DNA of 64,000 nt from assembly GCA_031310005.1 (NCBI GenBank), contig CM062379.1:930001-994000 (forward strand), written 5' to 3'. The DNA is from Dactylellina haptotyla (lineage: Eukaryota > Ascomycota > Orbiliomycetes > Orbiliales > Orbiliaceae). The translations under genes and the position numbers were made by a program. Below, one piece after another: positions 13,901 through 26,178 of the stretch. The number at the start of each line of letters is the position of its first letter. The stretch's first letter is position 1. The notes beneath the pieces were generated by a model, which made no database searches, was not told the DNA's origin, and saw nothing but the letters and a program-made list of their open reading frames with translations.

Positions 13901-16900
13901 GAAACTGGTGCATTTTGGGGAATTGAAAAGCAGAAAAAGGAGATAGCTATTGATGAGCAATAATTGGAAATGCATAATGAAATGAGGCCGCTGTCCATCT
14001 GGTGTGCGGTGTGCTGTCCTGGTGTGTGTGTCTGTGTACCTCCCGTACCCGCTACCCACGGCCCCCCATTTCTTTTTCTTCCCTTTTACTTTTTTTAATA
14101 TGAAGAATTTCTTTTTGATACCGAGGGGACACACACAAGTCGCACGAAAGGGGAAGGGTCCAATTCTTTCGTTCTCTTTCTGGGACCTTAATCTGGGCGA
14201 GATTCAGGGTCCACTTTTCTTCTGCTGCGTGTTGCCAGCTAAGGTGCATGAGCGGCGGATGGCGGACAGCAGCCAGGTCATCGAACACCTCTGCTGCTCT
14301 GCTCTGCTCTGATACGACGGATGGACAAATCAGAGCGATGCTAGTGGTGGTGGTGGACGAAGAAGAGGGCAAAGGGGACATAAGTTCTCCCGTATCCTCG
14401 ATATCGATTCTTAATCCTTCTCTTTGCTTCCTCTCTATACGCTATTGGTATATCTCCGTTAGTTAGTTCCCGTTCGTCTACAGCAGCATTTCCACTTGTA
14501 GCTAGCTAGCTAGATCGCAGATACACACATTTAATTATTTTTTCACGCCCCCAACAGTACAAACACATACATACAAATATCACCGCTGGGCGTTGTGGTT
14601 GAGCGAGCAGGTGGAATATTTCGAATTTGCCTTCACCAGGTCAGCCGATAGTCTCGCCCCCAACCTTGCTGCAGCATCTCCTCGTCAAGGCGTCTACCAC
14701 CTGAGCTTTGTTATTATTCTGCTCTCTTTTTATTATTATTCTTATTTCTCTCCTCACTTCAGTATCCACGACTTCGGCGTGGGTGTCCTGTCCTGCAGTC
14801 TTACCCTGCATAGCTATTTTCTTTAGTAGTGGGTTTTATAGTCTCTACACCCACCAATTGTGGCTTCGTGCTATCTCTTGTATATCAATCCGTTCAACTG
14901 GGTGGCATCAAAAAACCGCCCCATCTACCCGAGTTAGAAAGGTCGGCCTAAGAAGCTACCTACTATTCGCCAGTGCTACGCCTACGGCGAGAATCCAGGG
15001 AAAGCCGTACCAATTGATACGGGCTCTTTCTGCTACAATCGGTTTATAGAAGGTATTTAACAAGCATCCAGCCCTTTTCCTCTCGTCGCTCGTCTCCCGC
15101 GTATCCAGCGTTTTCGGTGGAGACGGTTCGGTTCCTCTTTCCTGTGCCGGCGTGTTTAGTCTGCCTGTATCGACAGACAAGCAATTTCTGCAGCTTCTTG
15201 CGGCAAGAAAATCTCTCGGAACCCTTCGCTGACTTCGGCGGCGGATGGGTTTTTGAAGCCAGTGCACGTACGTACATACAGACACACGTACATTTTCTAT
15301 TTCTGTTCATTGCCTTGCCGCATCTTTCCCCCCCGACAGGCAGCCCACCACCCAATCCCCATCCGCTCGAACCAACCTTCGAGGCAACCCGGGTCTCCAA
15401 CCTCACCGACCGCCAGTTAACAATCTGGGGGATCGAGTCCAACAACAAACTTCGACAAGGGCTTGAAGCTTACTGTTTGACCAGGGTACAGTGATACAAG
15501 CTGGGGAACCCTCCACCGCTTTCATCATCGAGCGTCGAAACCCAGACCAGGCGTCTACACAGGTACCTCGCTTTCCTCGCTCTCGAACCTATTTTGCCGA
15601 TCCATCTTTCGATCTACGCCGCACACTCAGATTCTGGCAACCTCCAAGCTGCACGGCCTCACGATAACGGCATCCCGTCCTTAATTACGCAGATATAACC
15701 AGTTCGGTCCTCGATACGACGGAGGGGTTTGGAGTTTTAATATTTTTCCTGAAATTTCGAATTTCCTCTGAGGCCTCATTGCCAGCCAATACGCAAGATC
15801 CGTCCGAGGTTAAGCATATCTTGGATTATATCTCGGGTTTTGGATCTACAGGAGCCTTAAATACTTTAAAAGAGAAGGGGGACAAAGAGAAGGAGTTCAC
15901 ATTCTACTATTCACTGGCTATTGTCCGATACCTCTGCCCTTCAATTACTATTTTTCTTGGTTATACTTTTTTACCATAGCCGCTCGAACACGAGTCATTC
16001 GTTGGTTCGGAATTGAAGCATCTCAAAGCAGTCAACTGAATCGAAGCATCCCAGCCAACTCGTTCCAATTGGGAAATACATCCTCTTGACACCGTTTCGA
16101 AGACCATACGAACCACAGCGTTTCTTCTCCAAGCCCATTTTGCGGGGTACCGTGCCAGCTATTCGTCGGAACAGTACTTGCATAATTGTACAGGCTTGAA
16201 CTTTTCCCTCTCTTTCTTTGCTTCCAGGTAAATCCCCATTCTCACCCAATCTTTGCCCCCGGTCGAGGAGCGACATTGCAGCGAAGTTTCTTCTTGTGTG
16301 TGCGTGAATGCCTGTGTGTTGCAGTCCTGCGATCTCTGGTTTTCTCTTTACCCGAGCTTATCATTTTTTCTAACAATAAAGCCGCTTGATAGACCCGGAG
16401 AAACGAAGGTCTTGCAGCAGGTTTAAACAATCCCTAATTGGACCAGAGTCGGGTTTGCGAATCTTGCCTGGGTTTCGAGTCACTGTGCCCCACGAGAGGA
16501 AACAAAAGCGGGTTTCTCTTCTTCCGCAGTTATCATCAAGGGTGCTTTAGTGTGTGTGCGGTGCTGCAACTCTACATCATCGTCCCATCATCCGAAACGA
16601 AACTGTCACTCTTGTGATTGGAATTCGGTTCGGGGGAACAGCGAAGAGCAGCGGGGAAATAAGAGAGAACTAGCGTCTGTTTCTACTGGCGGCACTCTCT
16701 GAGAAGAAAGAACGAACGAAAGGAAAAAAAAAAAAGTTAGCGGAGTGCCAGGTGCGCACTCTCTCCATCCGTCTAGCACGAATCGGAAAGGTTATTCCCA
16801 AAAGCAAAGGTGTGTGTTATATGATTTCGGCGTGGAATACCACCGCTACCCTGAAAGAAAACTCGAGGCCCGCCAGCGAGCCCGCAGGAATTCCTTTTTC

Positions 16901-18184
16901 CTGCTCTGCTGCAATATCACAAGCCAGGAACACTGTGCCCACCACATTCACTCGCCCTTCCCCCATTCCTGGCCCGCTAACTCACAACCGACCGAAAGCT
17001 GAGAGCTGACTGTTTTTTTCCGCTCATGTGCTGCAGCCTTCACGGCCCTCGTTAGTCCCCTAGTGCGCATTGCATTGCCCGGGCTGCCTGTCTGTCTTAT
17101 TCTGCTGGGATCTTTTGGCCCGGGGCAGATTTTCGGACCACACCACTCCAAACAACGCTTCGAGTTTCATACGACACGCCCACTCCGACAAGCCCCCCAG
17201 CTCGGTTGGCCGACACACCACCGCTCCTCTCTCTGACATTTATACTACTGTCTTTCCTCACCTTCTACCCCAGACTCCGCCTGACCGCTACTCCCTTCGT
17301 CTGGTTGAAACTTCTTTTACTTTATCTTATTTTATATATATATATCCTCGGCCTCCTTCCCAGTCGCCTTATCCAGCATAACATTCGACCTCTTTCAACA
17401 AACACACATATCGTTTCCGTATATTCTTGTCTGGTGTGACAAAGATATATTCCGACTATCTGCGCTGTAGTCCTTTCACACTCGACACTTTGATAAGCGA
17501 CATCACTCCTTCGGACTGGGTCCTTGCCGCAAATAATATCAGCCCCGTCACATTTACGTCTTGCGCAACCATTCCGCACAGCTACTATCACATACTCGAC
17601 TCTTTTTTCTTGTGTAGCCAGCCTTCCCAACCGGCTCGTCCGTCCGCCCCATTTTCCCACTTGGGCCTTTCTCGTTTTTTAAAATGTAGGTTCTTGCGTT
17701 CTCTCAAATATTTCCCACCTCCTGCCACTAGGAATGATGGATGGCTCGCTCAGCCCAGAATTATCACATTTCTCGTTTCCAGCCGTTGAGTTGCACCGCA
17801 GCTCATCCTTACAATCTGCAACAGCTCCCTCTTTTTATAAGAGATAGCCTGCTCTCGTTCTCTCTCCTGTCATGCAAGATAACTAATTCGAACACCGTCT
17901 CATCATACAGAACCAACCCTGGAGTACCTGGTTACCGATACTTTCGAACCAAAGGATCTCGATATACGTTCGCATATATCTCGAGGTCACGCTCCGTCGC
18001 TTCCAAAAAACCTTAACAATATACCATACCTACTCCCCAGAAACCTGTTGCGCAAGTGCTTTATAGCACATCCGTCAAACTGGCTTCCCTTCTGACACCA
18101 CCTTTCAACGGCGCTACCAGCCGTCATGTGGATGCCTCTTTCGCGGCTTCCTTAATAGCGCCCGAAAAAGTGTCGTCCTGCGTC
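13901..18184. other. Pyrimidine-rich flank upstream of the Pho80-like cyclin
   Basis: The plus strand becomes rich in C and T from about 14.0 kb up to the cyclin start, as is common in promoters and transcribed leaders of highly expressed filamentous-fungal genes. It has short repeats (four CTGCT-type units near 14290-14310, three GCTA units near 14503) and possible splice acceptors (for example just before 18041). Several ATGs lie within the last 500 bases, so any long leader would carry upstream ORFs. No protein-coding exon can be supported. Confidence 0.5.
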
Positions 18185-19405
18185 ATGAGCGTTCACCATC
18201 GAAATGCTTCTTTAACACCCCCAGACTCTCCGGCGACAGCCTCGTCACCAGAATCCTCCTCAAGATCACTGTCCTCCGGACAGAGATCTACAAGCTCAAG
18301 GAGCAGCTTTTCATCAGCAGCCTCAACCTCAAGCAATGCCCTGCCTCCCGCTCCTCATCCTTCTGCGGACATGGAAACAGGACCCTGCCCTACGGTGCGT
18401 TTCGCATCTCAAACCTCGAACCCTACTGAGGATCCAACCACCACATACGACATCTTCAAGATGCCACCGACCACTGCGCTACAGCTTCTAGCCAGATCCA
18501 TGGAGTTTTTGGTATCTTGCACCCCAGATTCAAAATTCCAACCACCAGCTTCGATAAAACCATCGACAGCCTTCCCCAACATCGCATCAAACCCCTCGTG
18601 GACTAATCCATACCCCGGCCATCGCTCTCCTGTGGTCTCACCTCGTTTCCAATCCACGTCTCCCGAAGGATCCGACAACGGATTTGCCTTTACGACCACT
18701 TGTGTTGACAATATCGACGGAGTTACCGTCAAGAGGAAGGCTGCCGTGTCGCCTAACGCCTCCGGTGTGCCGTTCTCACCCCCACCTCAACCCTTGAACA
18801 GCCCGGATGACCGTTTCACCGGAAAGGTTATCGCGGAAGGAGTGGAGGCCATGGACAACATGACACAATACTCGACCATCACCAGGAAATTCTGGAGCAA
18901 GACCGCCCCCCCAATCAGCGTCGAGGACTACCTTTTCCGAATTCACCGATACTGTCCCCTATCGACCTCGGTCTATCTCGCAGCTTCTCTCTATCTCCAC
19001 AGATTAGCCATCAAGGAGAATATCCTTCCAATCACCACCTTGAGCGTTCACCGCGCATTGGTAGCCGCCCTCAGAGTTGCCGCGAAATCGATTGAAGATT
19101 GCACCCACTCTCAAAAGCTCTTCGCCAAAGTCGCCGGCCTTAGCGAGGTGGAATTGTCGAAATTGGAAGTCAGCTTCTGTTTCCTAACAGGTTTCGACTT
19201 GACTGTTAACGAACTCATGCTTCGCAAACAAAGCGAAGTTTTGAGGAAGCAAGCCGAGATGCAAGTCAAAGTCGGCACCGCTGGCTTAATGAAGCGTGGT
19301 CGTTTGACCATCAACGATGACGGCGACCTCGTTGTCCGCGACCGCAGCCGAAGCAGAGTCCGAGGAAAGAGCCCGGCGCCCCGCAAAGTCATGATCGATG
19401 TTTAA
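18185..19405 (+). CDS. pho80: Pho80/PREG-type cyclin
   Basis: A single exon of 406 residues. The first in-frame ATG is used; the frame is open a little further upstream but has no other ATG. Residues 1-60 are Ser/Thr/Pro-rich and disordered. The motif MPPTTALQLLARSMEFL precedes a cyclin domain at about residues 208-342, containing KFWSKTAPPISVEDYLFRI, HRYCPLSTSVYLAASLYLHR, KVAGLSEVELSKLE and SFCFLTGFDLTV. This agrees closely with the Neurospora PREG protein as I remember it, and with yeast Pho80. Such cyclins bind the Pho85-type CDK (PGOV in Neurospora) and restrain the phosphate-starvation transcription factor (NUC-1/Pho4). The Arg/Ser-rich C-terminus after about residue 380 may be a nuclear or phospho-regulated tail. 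A Pcl6/7-type cyclin is the alternative. Confidence 0.9.
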   Translation: MSVHHRNASLTPPDSPATASSPESSSRSLSSGQRSTSSRSSFSSAASTSSNALPPAPHPSADMETGPCPTVRFASQTSNPTEDPTTTYDIFKMPPTTALQLLARSMEFLVSCTPDSKFQPPASIKPSTAFPNIASNPSWTNPYPGHRSPVVSPRFQSTSPEGSDNGFAFTTTCVDNIDGVTVKRKAAVSPNASGVPFSPPPQPLNSPDDRFTGKVIAEGVEAMDNMTQYSTITRKFWSKTAPPISVEDYLFRIHRYCPLSTSVYLAASLYLHRLAIKENILPITTLSVHRALVAALRVAAKSIEDCTHSQKLFAKVAGLSEVELSKLEVSFCFLTGFDLTVNELMLRKQSEVLRKQAEMQVKVGTAGLMKRGRLTINDDGDLVVRDRSRSRVRGKSPAPRKVMIDV

Positions 19406-21478
19406 TCTTTAATCGAACAAAAGGCGCACGCATACAAACGCACACACACACACACAAACATACACACACATTTACCCCACACCAACCGGATCGCAACCCT
19501 CCGATCAAAAGACTGCATTGTACACAACTAATCCAGCGAATTCGGTTCTCATACGATTTTCATTATTTATATTTTTTCTCAAGCATTATTTCTTCCGACA
19601 GACTCTTGGACGTTTCCGTACTTTTTGCACAACCAGAATGCATTTTCAGAGCCATTTCTCGACCGAAGAACATCCAAATAGAACAGCGGATTTGATTACA
19701 ATACTTTTTTTTTCCCGACCAAGCTTATCAATATCTTTATTCAGCAATTTGCGGCAATTCTTTTAGATTACGACCATCTATATTTTCCCTTTGTACAAAC
19801 ACTTTTTTTTTCTCCTCCATTCTTCACCTTGTATCTTTTTATTTTTATTTTTGACGGGATAAATTAGCAAGAGGGGCGTTATACGGGAAAGATACCTTTC
19901 ATCTGTGTTATATTTCTTTTTTTCCAGCGATTTTCCGATTTTGTCATCATCTGAGCGCTCGTTAACGCATTGGACTTTAGGAGCTCAGCGATAGCTCACC
20001 AAGTTTCACTTTCCCCAAATTTTCATCGATCTAACAGAGGGGAAGCAAAAGAATGGATGGTTGGTTCCCACAGCGGGTTACCCTATGGAAAGAAGGATCA
20101 TGTTTGCCTTTTTTTCCTATTTTTCTTCACTATACTATTTCTGAGCCACATTATATGTAGCTAGAGGTATACTACAATGTAGATGTATTCACACTCATGT
20201 ATTTAACATGTTCCTCGTTTTTCTGTTCAGCATAAAGCAAGAAGGAAAAGAATGGAAGCTAACACTAGCAAAGAATACAAGGATTACAAAACGAAAAGCT
20301 AAAAAAACCCAGACCAGACAAAGTTCCCTTAGTGAGAAAAAGAATTTAAAAAAATTAAACCAACAGAGTAGTGTTTCACGTTAGAATTCCCGAGTCGGCA
20401 TGTTGACATGTTTTCGATTGCCAGAGAAAACAAAAAGGAAAAATAAAATATTTTTTGATCAGCTGGACTTTTCGGGCTATAATGATTCAATTGAGTTTGT
20501 CATTAAAATATGTTGGACGGTTACCTCGTCGAGCTCTAGCGGCGGGCTACGTATACAAACATGTACCTGATGATGTACCTGCAAATGGATTCGGGCGTGT
20601 CGCATCGATCCATCTAGTCTGCTTTCTCATTTTATGTTATTTACTGTATTTTTTCACATGTCAGGTTGACGATGCAGATGCAGATTCGAGGTTTCTCCAC
20701 AACGTTTCAACTTTTAATTCGCCAATGGGTTTTATCCTTTTTTTGCTGCACGGTCCGTGGGGATGGAATGTATCGAGATTTCGAGGTTCCTTGAATATCA
20801 AAAAACTGGAGAATTCAAAGGGGCGTATCCGCCTTTTTTCCTCGCTACAACTTTTCGAGAAGGACCCTTTTTGCTCAGCCAACTGTTGTTACCCTCGAAG
20901 TTGTCTCTCTATTCTTGGGCACGGCAGCGTCGCATTGACACCTGGTTCGGCTAAGGTGACCATATCGAGGACCGCGAGGTTGCAGGTGCTTCGCATGGCC
21001 ACGGAAGGTTTTCCTGTCCCCAGCAACAATTAATTGCTGGCGGAGGCAGAAAAACATGTAAACGTGACAAGTCGATGGACGACGGGTTTGCCCCTGCAGA
21101 AAATCCAACATTACCAACGGAAGCGCAACAGAGGTTCCAAGACTCAGACCCACCGCCGTCGAAGAAGCAGGAGTACCATCGAGATAGATAGCGACTTCTT
21201 TTCCTTCGCCTCGTTTTACGTGGGCGTTTTATTCCATCGTTTTCGCTGCGGGTCCGATTGGCAGGCTGGAGCTACGTAGCTGACAGCAGCAGCCTCCGAC
21301 GAGCCGCCGGTGCAGGTTGCAGACGACCAACCAACCAACTCAACACGTCAACCGCAGACAGCATCGCACGCTTTTGCGGGTTGGCCCTTCTCCCATTCGA
21401 CTCATCAAAGACACCCGATCCGGCCGGCCGACCAGGCGAGTCCGCAAGGGGTCTGACAGACAGATCTCGATCCTCACC
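19406..21478. other. Intergenic region between cyclin and Kre9-like gene
   Basis: It starts with a CA-rich microsatellite, then AT-rich 3' flank with T runs (19.7-20.3 kb), then more balanced sequence up to the next gene. One open stretch of about 190 codons near 20.5-21.0 kb lacks any recognisable domain and was not accepted. Confidence 0.5.
19439..19471. repeat. CA-rich microsatellite
   Basis: An interrupted CA dinucleotide run just after the cyclin stop codon, in the likely 3' UTR. Seen directly. Confidence 0.8.
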
Positions 21479-22574
21479 ATGAAAGCCTTCTCCAAACCCC
21501 TCAGCCTTACGGGCTTCCTACTCGCCGCTTTGCTACCGTGCAATGTTCTCGGTGAGATCGTCTTCACAAACCCCGTTGCGGGGAAGTCGTTCACGGGCAG
21601 TTCAGCGGTCAAAGTAACGTGGAAGGATGACGGAAACGATCCTGTTACTACTCAGGCAGGGCTGTTCACGTTGGATCTGTGCGTCGGTAGTAACGCCGAG
21701 ATTGTACGTTTGCTCCGGAGTCGTCTCTATAAGACAGCTATTCCTTTGCTCTTCCATGGGTCTGAAACGTTTATAAAGTTTTTCTAACAATTGGATTCGG
21801 TGATATCATTCGTAGTATCCTCTGGTGACGCTGGGGACTCCCGGTCTGACCTTCGCCGCGGCCGCGAATACGCAAACCGTCACAATTCCTGCGACAATTG
21901 GCGGGATCGGTCCGTACTAGTACGTTGAACCCTCAGAGGTCTTTGTTTTTCAAATATGTGTCGTGTGCAGTATGGATTGACTGTTGGGATTTCCTCATCT
22001 AGCTTCCTCCGAATGACATGGACGACGACGACTGGCACGGTTATAAACTACTCGGATCGTTTCACGATGTCCGGCATGACCGGTGTGTTCACCGCGGCAA
22101 TGACTGCTGCGAACGCAATTGGTGATACGGATAGGCCGGAAGCCGTCCATCCAGTCCAGGCTCAAGCTGCCCCGGATCCGAATGGCGGACAATACGCCGT
22201 CCCGTATAACGAGCAGACCGGCCCGGTCAAATACGCCCCAATGCAGCCGAGGTACGCGAAACTATGATTAACCTTTTTCTCTCCTTAAACTTCCGTTCGT
22301 CCTAGATCTGTGGGGTTTTATAAAGTTTGGTAAGCTAACGAAGGAATTAAAACGTGTCTACAGACCCGGCACCCAAATCACCGCGAAGAATACAAAGCGG
22401 CTGCACCCCACAAGCGCGTACACGGTCTTCACGGCCAAGGGGGGTCCACCAAAGGTTCAGACTACGATGACCCAGCCGATCACGTACCAGCTTACCACGG
22501 TCATCAACGAGGCACCTGCTGCACCAATGCCAGACGATGCCATGCAAAGATTTCTCAACCGCTGGAAGGACTAG
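21479..22574 (+). CDS. Kre9/Knh1-family secreted cell-wall protein
   Basis: Exons 21479-21703, 21816-21919, 22003-22251 and 22364-22574 give 262 residues. A signal peptide occupies about residues 1-25 (cleavage after VLG). The mature N-terminus EIVFTNPVAGKSFTG, the segment NYSDRFTMSGMTG and the later YAPMQPRPGTQIT and SAYTVFTAK pieces are characteristic of the Kre9/Knh1 family, which is secreted and needed for beta-1,6-glucan in yeast walls. The third exon's acceptor was chosen at 22001-22002, because the nearer AG at about 21970 would run into a stop while the chosen one restores FLRMTW. The last residues (MQRFLNRWKD) are not hydrophobic, so no GPI-anchor signal is seen; the mature protein should be soluble. 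Molecular activity is not established for this family. Confidence 0.88.
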
Positions 22575-24315
22575 ATCATGTGATTGGTTTGAGGATCCCT
22601 GGTCTCGTCTCGAGAGCCATTTGCGGATGGGGGGAATGGGGCTCAGAATATGGCCTTTCTGTGTCATTTTTTTAGTTATTTCGGTGATGGATAGCACGCT
22701 AGACTGGGCTGAGAGCATGCGCGAATTGTGCGTGCGCTGCTTATCTTCTCGGGGTTATAGACAAGGTTTGGGAATGGGCTTTTTCTCGGGAATAGCATTC
22801 AATTTTTTCACATTGGGTTCTTTTTTTTTTCTTTTCGCATGCGGTTTTTTCACGGAAGATACCGGGGACGGTGGGCTAGTAAAATTCTTCTCTTATTTTC
22901 CCTCAGGTGGTACCTGATGGACGGTTGTGGTTCTTGTGGGTCTACGAAATCATACCTGGGTGGGTCCGAGATATGGGAGATCTAGATGGCGGCGGTGCAT
23001 ATTTCTCGAGTCCCTTTTTTTCTCTTCATGCATTTGGTTCGAACAGTGTTATACAACCACAATCTAGTATTATCTGGTTTCTCATTGGCTTGGAAAGGCT
23101 TGTTAAAACCCTGTAACAATATGAAACTCAAATTCCTCAACATGTGCTTCCATCTTTTCTCGCTGTGGGCTTTCTCTTGGAGGGGAATGCGAATTTGGAT
23201 CTAAATTAGCTCCAAGATAAGAAGGGAAAGGGATGTCTTTGAGCTAAGGCCCGGTCCCTTTCCCTCCTGTCAGGTATGTAAGCTAGGACGAACGGCTCCT
23301 CTTCATTTTCGGCAGTGATTAGATTCCACACACACGGACACCGTTTTACCGCCAGAAGAGCGAACCTTCGAAGCGGGAGCAGAGACAATTGTTCGTCTCG
23401 GGGTGTGGATGCTCTCTGTGTGGCTAGGGGATCTCGAGATCTGGATGTGTGTCTGGCCAGCAAAATCCAAGATCTCGAGGCCCCAGCGTCGAAACGTCAC
23501 TGAACAGGCAGTTTCCTTGCAAACGACTTGTAGGAAAATGCCTCCTATCTACGTATCTCGATCTATTGAGAAAAGTCCTACCGAGAATATTCCAGAAATC
23601 CATGCACCCAGTCGCTGGGCTTCCCTGCTTGGAAGTGGATTGCAATGTCGAATACGTGTGGCGGTCGCGAAGGGAGGATGACATCACACCAAAAGCGCGC
23701 CCAGCCACAACCTGCCCTGCTTTGGGGATCAACCACACAACAACACATCAGCGCTCGCGCTCGCTCCGCACTCTGCTCATCTGTTCGAACGGGGTGCAGG
23801 GTTCTGCGCAGCTACGTCAGGGTCCTTGGGGCCACCACATGGCCAATGCGGAACGTCATGTAGGGACCCTTTCGACGTAGATCTGTTATGCGATTTCAAC
23901 GGGGCTGGATTATGTCATATAGCTATCATTTCTACGGGGGACCCTTTTGTTCCAGGGTTCAAGCATTCGCAGTTTGTATTTTTGTCCGATGAACGCATAT
24001 TGTAATTACATCGCTCGCTTGTCGGCGAGATATGTACGTATCGATATGATGATAATACCTGCAGGGCAATATTGCATAGGGACGACGCAGGAGTTTCGTC
24101 ATTCCAGATTTCGAGGTTTTTGTAGATGTCGATAATTCTATAAAGTAGCCACATCTGCCGTTCTCGATTCACCTTTTCGTTTCCCAATCACAGAACATCA
24201 TCTACATACTCAAATACCAAGCAAGCCACTTTCGAGGTTAATCAATACCCAATACAAACAAATTTATATATCAATACCAATCAAAGATATCATTTGATAA
24301 ATAAATCTACCGAAA
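22575..24315. other. Intergenic region
   Basis: No supportable gene. It has an AT-rich 3' flank, then balanced sequence with short open frames on both strands and no family match. The last 120 bases before the next gene are A/C-rich, as in many fungal leaders. Confidence 0.5.
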
Positions 24316-24710
24316 ATGCCTTACAGAAGAACCCACCGTCGTACCCGCCCAGCTACCGTGCGAACGACCAGAACCAAGCCTTCTCTCATGGACCGACTTA
24401 CCGGTCGTCGTACCCACACTACTGTTACCACCACCCGAGCCACTCATGGTCACGGACACCACCATCACCATGCCCCCGTGGCTCCGGTCCACCACCAGAA
24501 GCGAAAGCCAACGCTTTCCGATAAAGTCAGCGGTGCTTTGATGAAGATCAAAGGAAGCCTTACACGAAGACCTGGCTTGAAGGTACGTTTAATATCTGGC
24601 GCTTAGCTTAAACAATGAGTCTCATGCTAACGGTAATAACCTCTTAGGCTGCCGGAACTCGTCGCCAGCGTGGTACTGACGGACGTGGAAGCCACAGACG
24701 TCGTTGGTAG
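24316..24710 (+). CDS. Small basic His/Arg/Thr-rich protein, fungal-specific type
   Basis: Exons 24316-24582 and 24648-24710, separated by a 65-bp intron with a GCTAAC branch site, encode 109 residues. It is very basic (many Arg, Lys and His) and has no membrane segment or signal peptide. Residues 1-45 are Thr/Arg-rich. A histidine run (HGHGHHHHHH) lies at about 45-52. Then come a lysine-rich helix (LSDKVSGALMKIKGSLTRR, about 67-85) and a Gly/Arg tail (KAAGTRRQRGTDGRGSHRRR). I recall similar short proteins with the GTRR..GTDGRGSHRR ending in other filamentous ascomycetes, but no function. Metal binding by the His run or nucleic-acid binding by the basic tail is inference. Clean splicing and the conserved-looking tail argue that it is a real gene. 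Confidence 0.82.
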
Positions 24711-26178
24711 ACACCTAATAACCTATATACATAGGAAGGTTGTCTTATAATTTGATTGTTCTACTGGATAGTTCGATCACGCGATTCAGTTGAAGCAAGA
24801 ATGCATCAAACCTACTGTTACTGTTCCTTTTGTCATGTCATCAGCGAGATCTTTTTTTGCTATTTCTTTTGTTGAGATATCCATAATGAAATATTAATAT
24901 TTTCCACCTCAATACTCCACCGAATACCTTTCCGTAAAGTGTTTCTTCCAGCTTCTAAAAGCTATAGCACCTCCAATCCGCTATCGTGTTCTCCACTTCG
25001 AACCCTAATGTTTATGTAACAGAAACCGCATTTTGTGTTACCCCCAAGACTCCCAAATTTCTCCAATTCACGAACCTTTTCCCACAACTGCGCACATCCC
25101 TGTAAACCTTCCCCATCCTGCACAACAAACTCTCCGTTTTTATGTTTGTGATATCACTTTTGTTCCTTTTATCTTGGAAGGTCTGGCGTGTTCAACCTGG
25201 AACAAACAAAAAAACTTGACACAATCGAGATTGTTTAGCCGTCGGTCATGCAAGATTCTGATTGGGGAACCACCATTCCCTTCCCGTTCCCGTTGGCTTT
25301 CCGCTGGTTCACCTGCACCACCACCAATCGCATCGACCAGCCTATGGGAATCTACCCATTCCCGACCTCATGCTTGAAAGGAATCCCTGGTATTTTCTTT
25401 CGCTTTGGCTCTTGTGACCGGCATCCGGCGTACGTTTGTTTGTTATGCATGCTGCAGATATAACAGTCTCATGCAGATACTACAGCCTATGTATGCGGCC
25501 GCAAAGAAAAAAAAGGCAAATAGGCTCTTTGCAGAATCCTTTACAGAGAAAAATGCAAAGAGAATACATGCAGAATATTATTGCATGGGATGGGGTACAA
25601 AGGTTGAAAAAATGGGGGGAAGGGAAAGGTGGGGAAATTACACGGCAGACGGTATCCCCGGATGATGCGGCGCGGCGACAGAAGGAATGGTGACAATGCC
25701 GGCGTGGGGGGTTTGCGGTTCCTTCTCGCGGTTCACTGCCTTTCCGCCTTACTTTCCGGCTACTGGCTTTGGGATATGTTGCACGGATGATGCCGCATGT
25801 GCATATAATGCATATGTGCTTTGTGTGTCTACGGCACGGGAAGGATGTGTTTTGCTTTGGGGGGGCTTTTGTGTAACGGTTTAGAGGACACTTGTCGGCG
25901 CTTGCTTAAGATGCACTCCGTGGGTGACCCCCCGGAGACAGAGAATACCGGGTCCCGGCGGCGGGAGCTGTGGTGCTGATTAATTTTGCTTTTGGGAGTA
26001 ATGCGTCTGGTGTTCTTTGATTTGGTCGGTGAATGGCCGACGTCGAGATTATATGGTCATGTGAACTTGAAATTTTTTTTCTGGAAAGACTGGATTTACA
26101 ACGGATTGGAAAATATCGTAATAAGTCGAATGTGGATTTCGTTGTAATAGTAGATATATGATTATTTACTTTCTAAAC
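24711..26178. other. Intergenic region between convergent genes
   Basis: AT-rich 3' flank of the small basic gene, then mixed sequence up to the 3' end of the minus-strand aminopeptidase. Short open frames only; nothing recognisable. Confidence 0.5.

Noticed and set aside
20455-21033. Plus-strand open frame of 192 codons upstream of the Kre9-like gene
   Set aside because: It starts at a non-ATG codon context in AT-rich DNA, has no recognisable domain, and lies in the likely promoter/leader of the next gene.
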